Shown here: piece by piece, positions 63,549 through 64,000 of the stretch
How the letters are laid out: every line of letters begins with the position of its first letter
Numbering within the stretch: the first letter of the stretch is position 1
NCBI GenBank assembly: GCA_947179155.2
Contig: OX359276.1
Location: 46,765,953 to 46,829,952 of the forward strand
Length of the DNA stretch: 64,000 nt
Source of the DNA: Hedera helix
Lineage: Eukaryota; Streptophyta; Magnoliopsida; Apiales; Araliaceae
Direction of reading: 5' to 3'
The notes under the pieces: generated by a model
The model's input: only the letters and a program-made list of their open reading frames with translations
Told to the model about the DNA's origin: nothing
Database searches by the model: none
Program-made: the position numbers and the translations under genes

Positions 63549-64000
63549 CTGTTAGAATTTAAGATCAATCTATAATGAAAGAATATTTTGCTAGATTTTA
63601 GGCTAGGCATAATCCAGGCAAATATTCTTTCATTATACAATCACACAACAATTTCACACAGAAAATAGAGGAAAACGAAAAAAATAAGAAAACGCGATAT
63701 ACCTAGGTTTATCAATTTGGCTAGTCATATTTGTTTGTTGTCTCACACACTCTACTGCAATGATTCACACACCAAACAGTATTTTATAGTAACTAAAAAA
63801 TCCTAACTGCTATAAAATGGGATTAAATCCAATACATTAGTCAAACTCAAGATCGGATTACTAATAAATCCTCAAGTCCAATTATACCTTGCGTTTGGCT
63901 TCCAGGGGACGTTGTCCCTTGAAATCCCTGCCATCTCACCAATGAGTTGGGCAACCGCTCACTCACAGCAAAGCGAGACCCTGTTTACCTGTCGTAGTGA
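63549..64000 (-). mobile_element. Possible Copia-like LTR edge in NECAP intron 2, cut by window end
   Basis: The left edge reads TGTTAGAATTTAAGATC. Inside are a hairpin at 63572-63636, AACAATTTCACACAGAAAATA, and a GC-richer stretch (GGGGACGTTGTCCCTTGAAA, AAGCGAGACCCTGTTTACCT) unlike ordinary intron. TGTTAGAA starts and such internal composition occur in Copia LTRs. The other end is outside the window, so this stays tentative. Confidence 0.35.

Noticed and set aside
1..64000. tRNA, rRNA or organelle-derived insert
   Set aside because: No cloverleaf-type tRNA sequence or rRNA segment was recognised by eye; a tRNA scan would be needed to exclude a degenerate copy.

Overview
The window reads as nuclear DNA of a eudicot angiosperm. 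It is strongly AT-rich, its genes are intron-bearing with GT-AG junctions, and the families are plant-type: U-box/ARM E3 ligase, ALOG and NAC transcription factors, plant-style ribophorin II, and NECAP. The spaces between genes are filled with plant transposable elements. The species cannot be fixed from the sequence alone.

Five protein-coding genes are supported. (1) The 3' part of a plant U-box/armadillo-repeat E3 ubiquitin ligase, + strand, 1-3740; its N-terminal exons lie before the window. (2) A single-exon ALOG-domain (LSH type) transcription factor, +, 7349-7885. (3) A three-exon NAC transcription factor, -, 28659-25398, whose C-terminal tail appears cut off by a one-base frameshift. 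(4) A complete 19-exon RPN2/ribophorin II gene, -, 52126-42463, with a 688-residue product and an extra 5'UTR intron. (5) The 5' two coding exons of a NECAP-type clathrin-adaptor-ear-binding protein, +, from 61619; its last exon(s) lie beyond the window. These genes do not form an operon or an obvious cluster. They cover proteolysis, shoot and organ development, ER N-glycosylation and endocytosis, and look like ordinary unlinked neighbours.

The rest is mostly mobile-element debris. Three long LTR-like blocks (18271-21316, 38049-40021, 55236-59556) end in TGT...ACA. Two are flanked by perfect 5-bp target duplications and one by a 4/5 match, so they look like solo LTRs of one broad Gypsy-like class. 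The 38049-40021 block is nested in remains of a minus-strand Copia-like element, whose LTR is at about 40334-40904. Stowaway-like MITEs with TA targets lie at 10731-11038, 22762-22869, 31053-31315 and 42834-43093. A hAT-like MITE with a 7-bp target duplication sits in the first visible intron of the U-box gene. A CACTA-like terminus ends near 34730. Many AT microsatellites, hairpins and short AT-rich repeats fill the remaining space.

I found no new multi-gene system. The points most worth checking are the disrupted but conserved-looking C-terminus of the NAC gene, the solo-LTR trio with an internal 39-bp minisatellite, the Copia LTR that has both a PPT-like and a PBS-like neighbour, and the pairs of dispersed repeats described in the findings.
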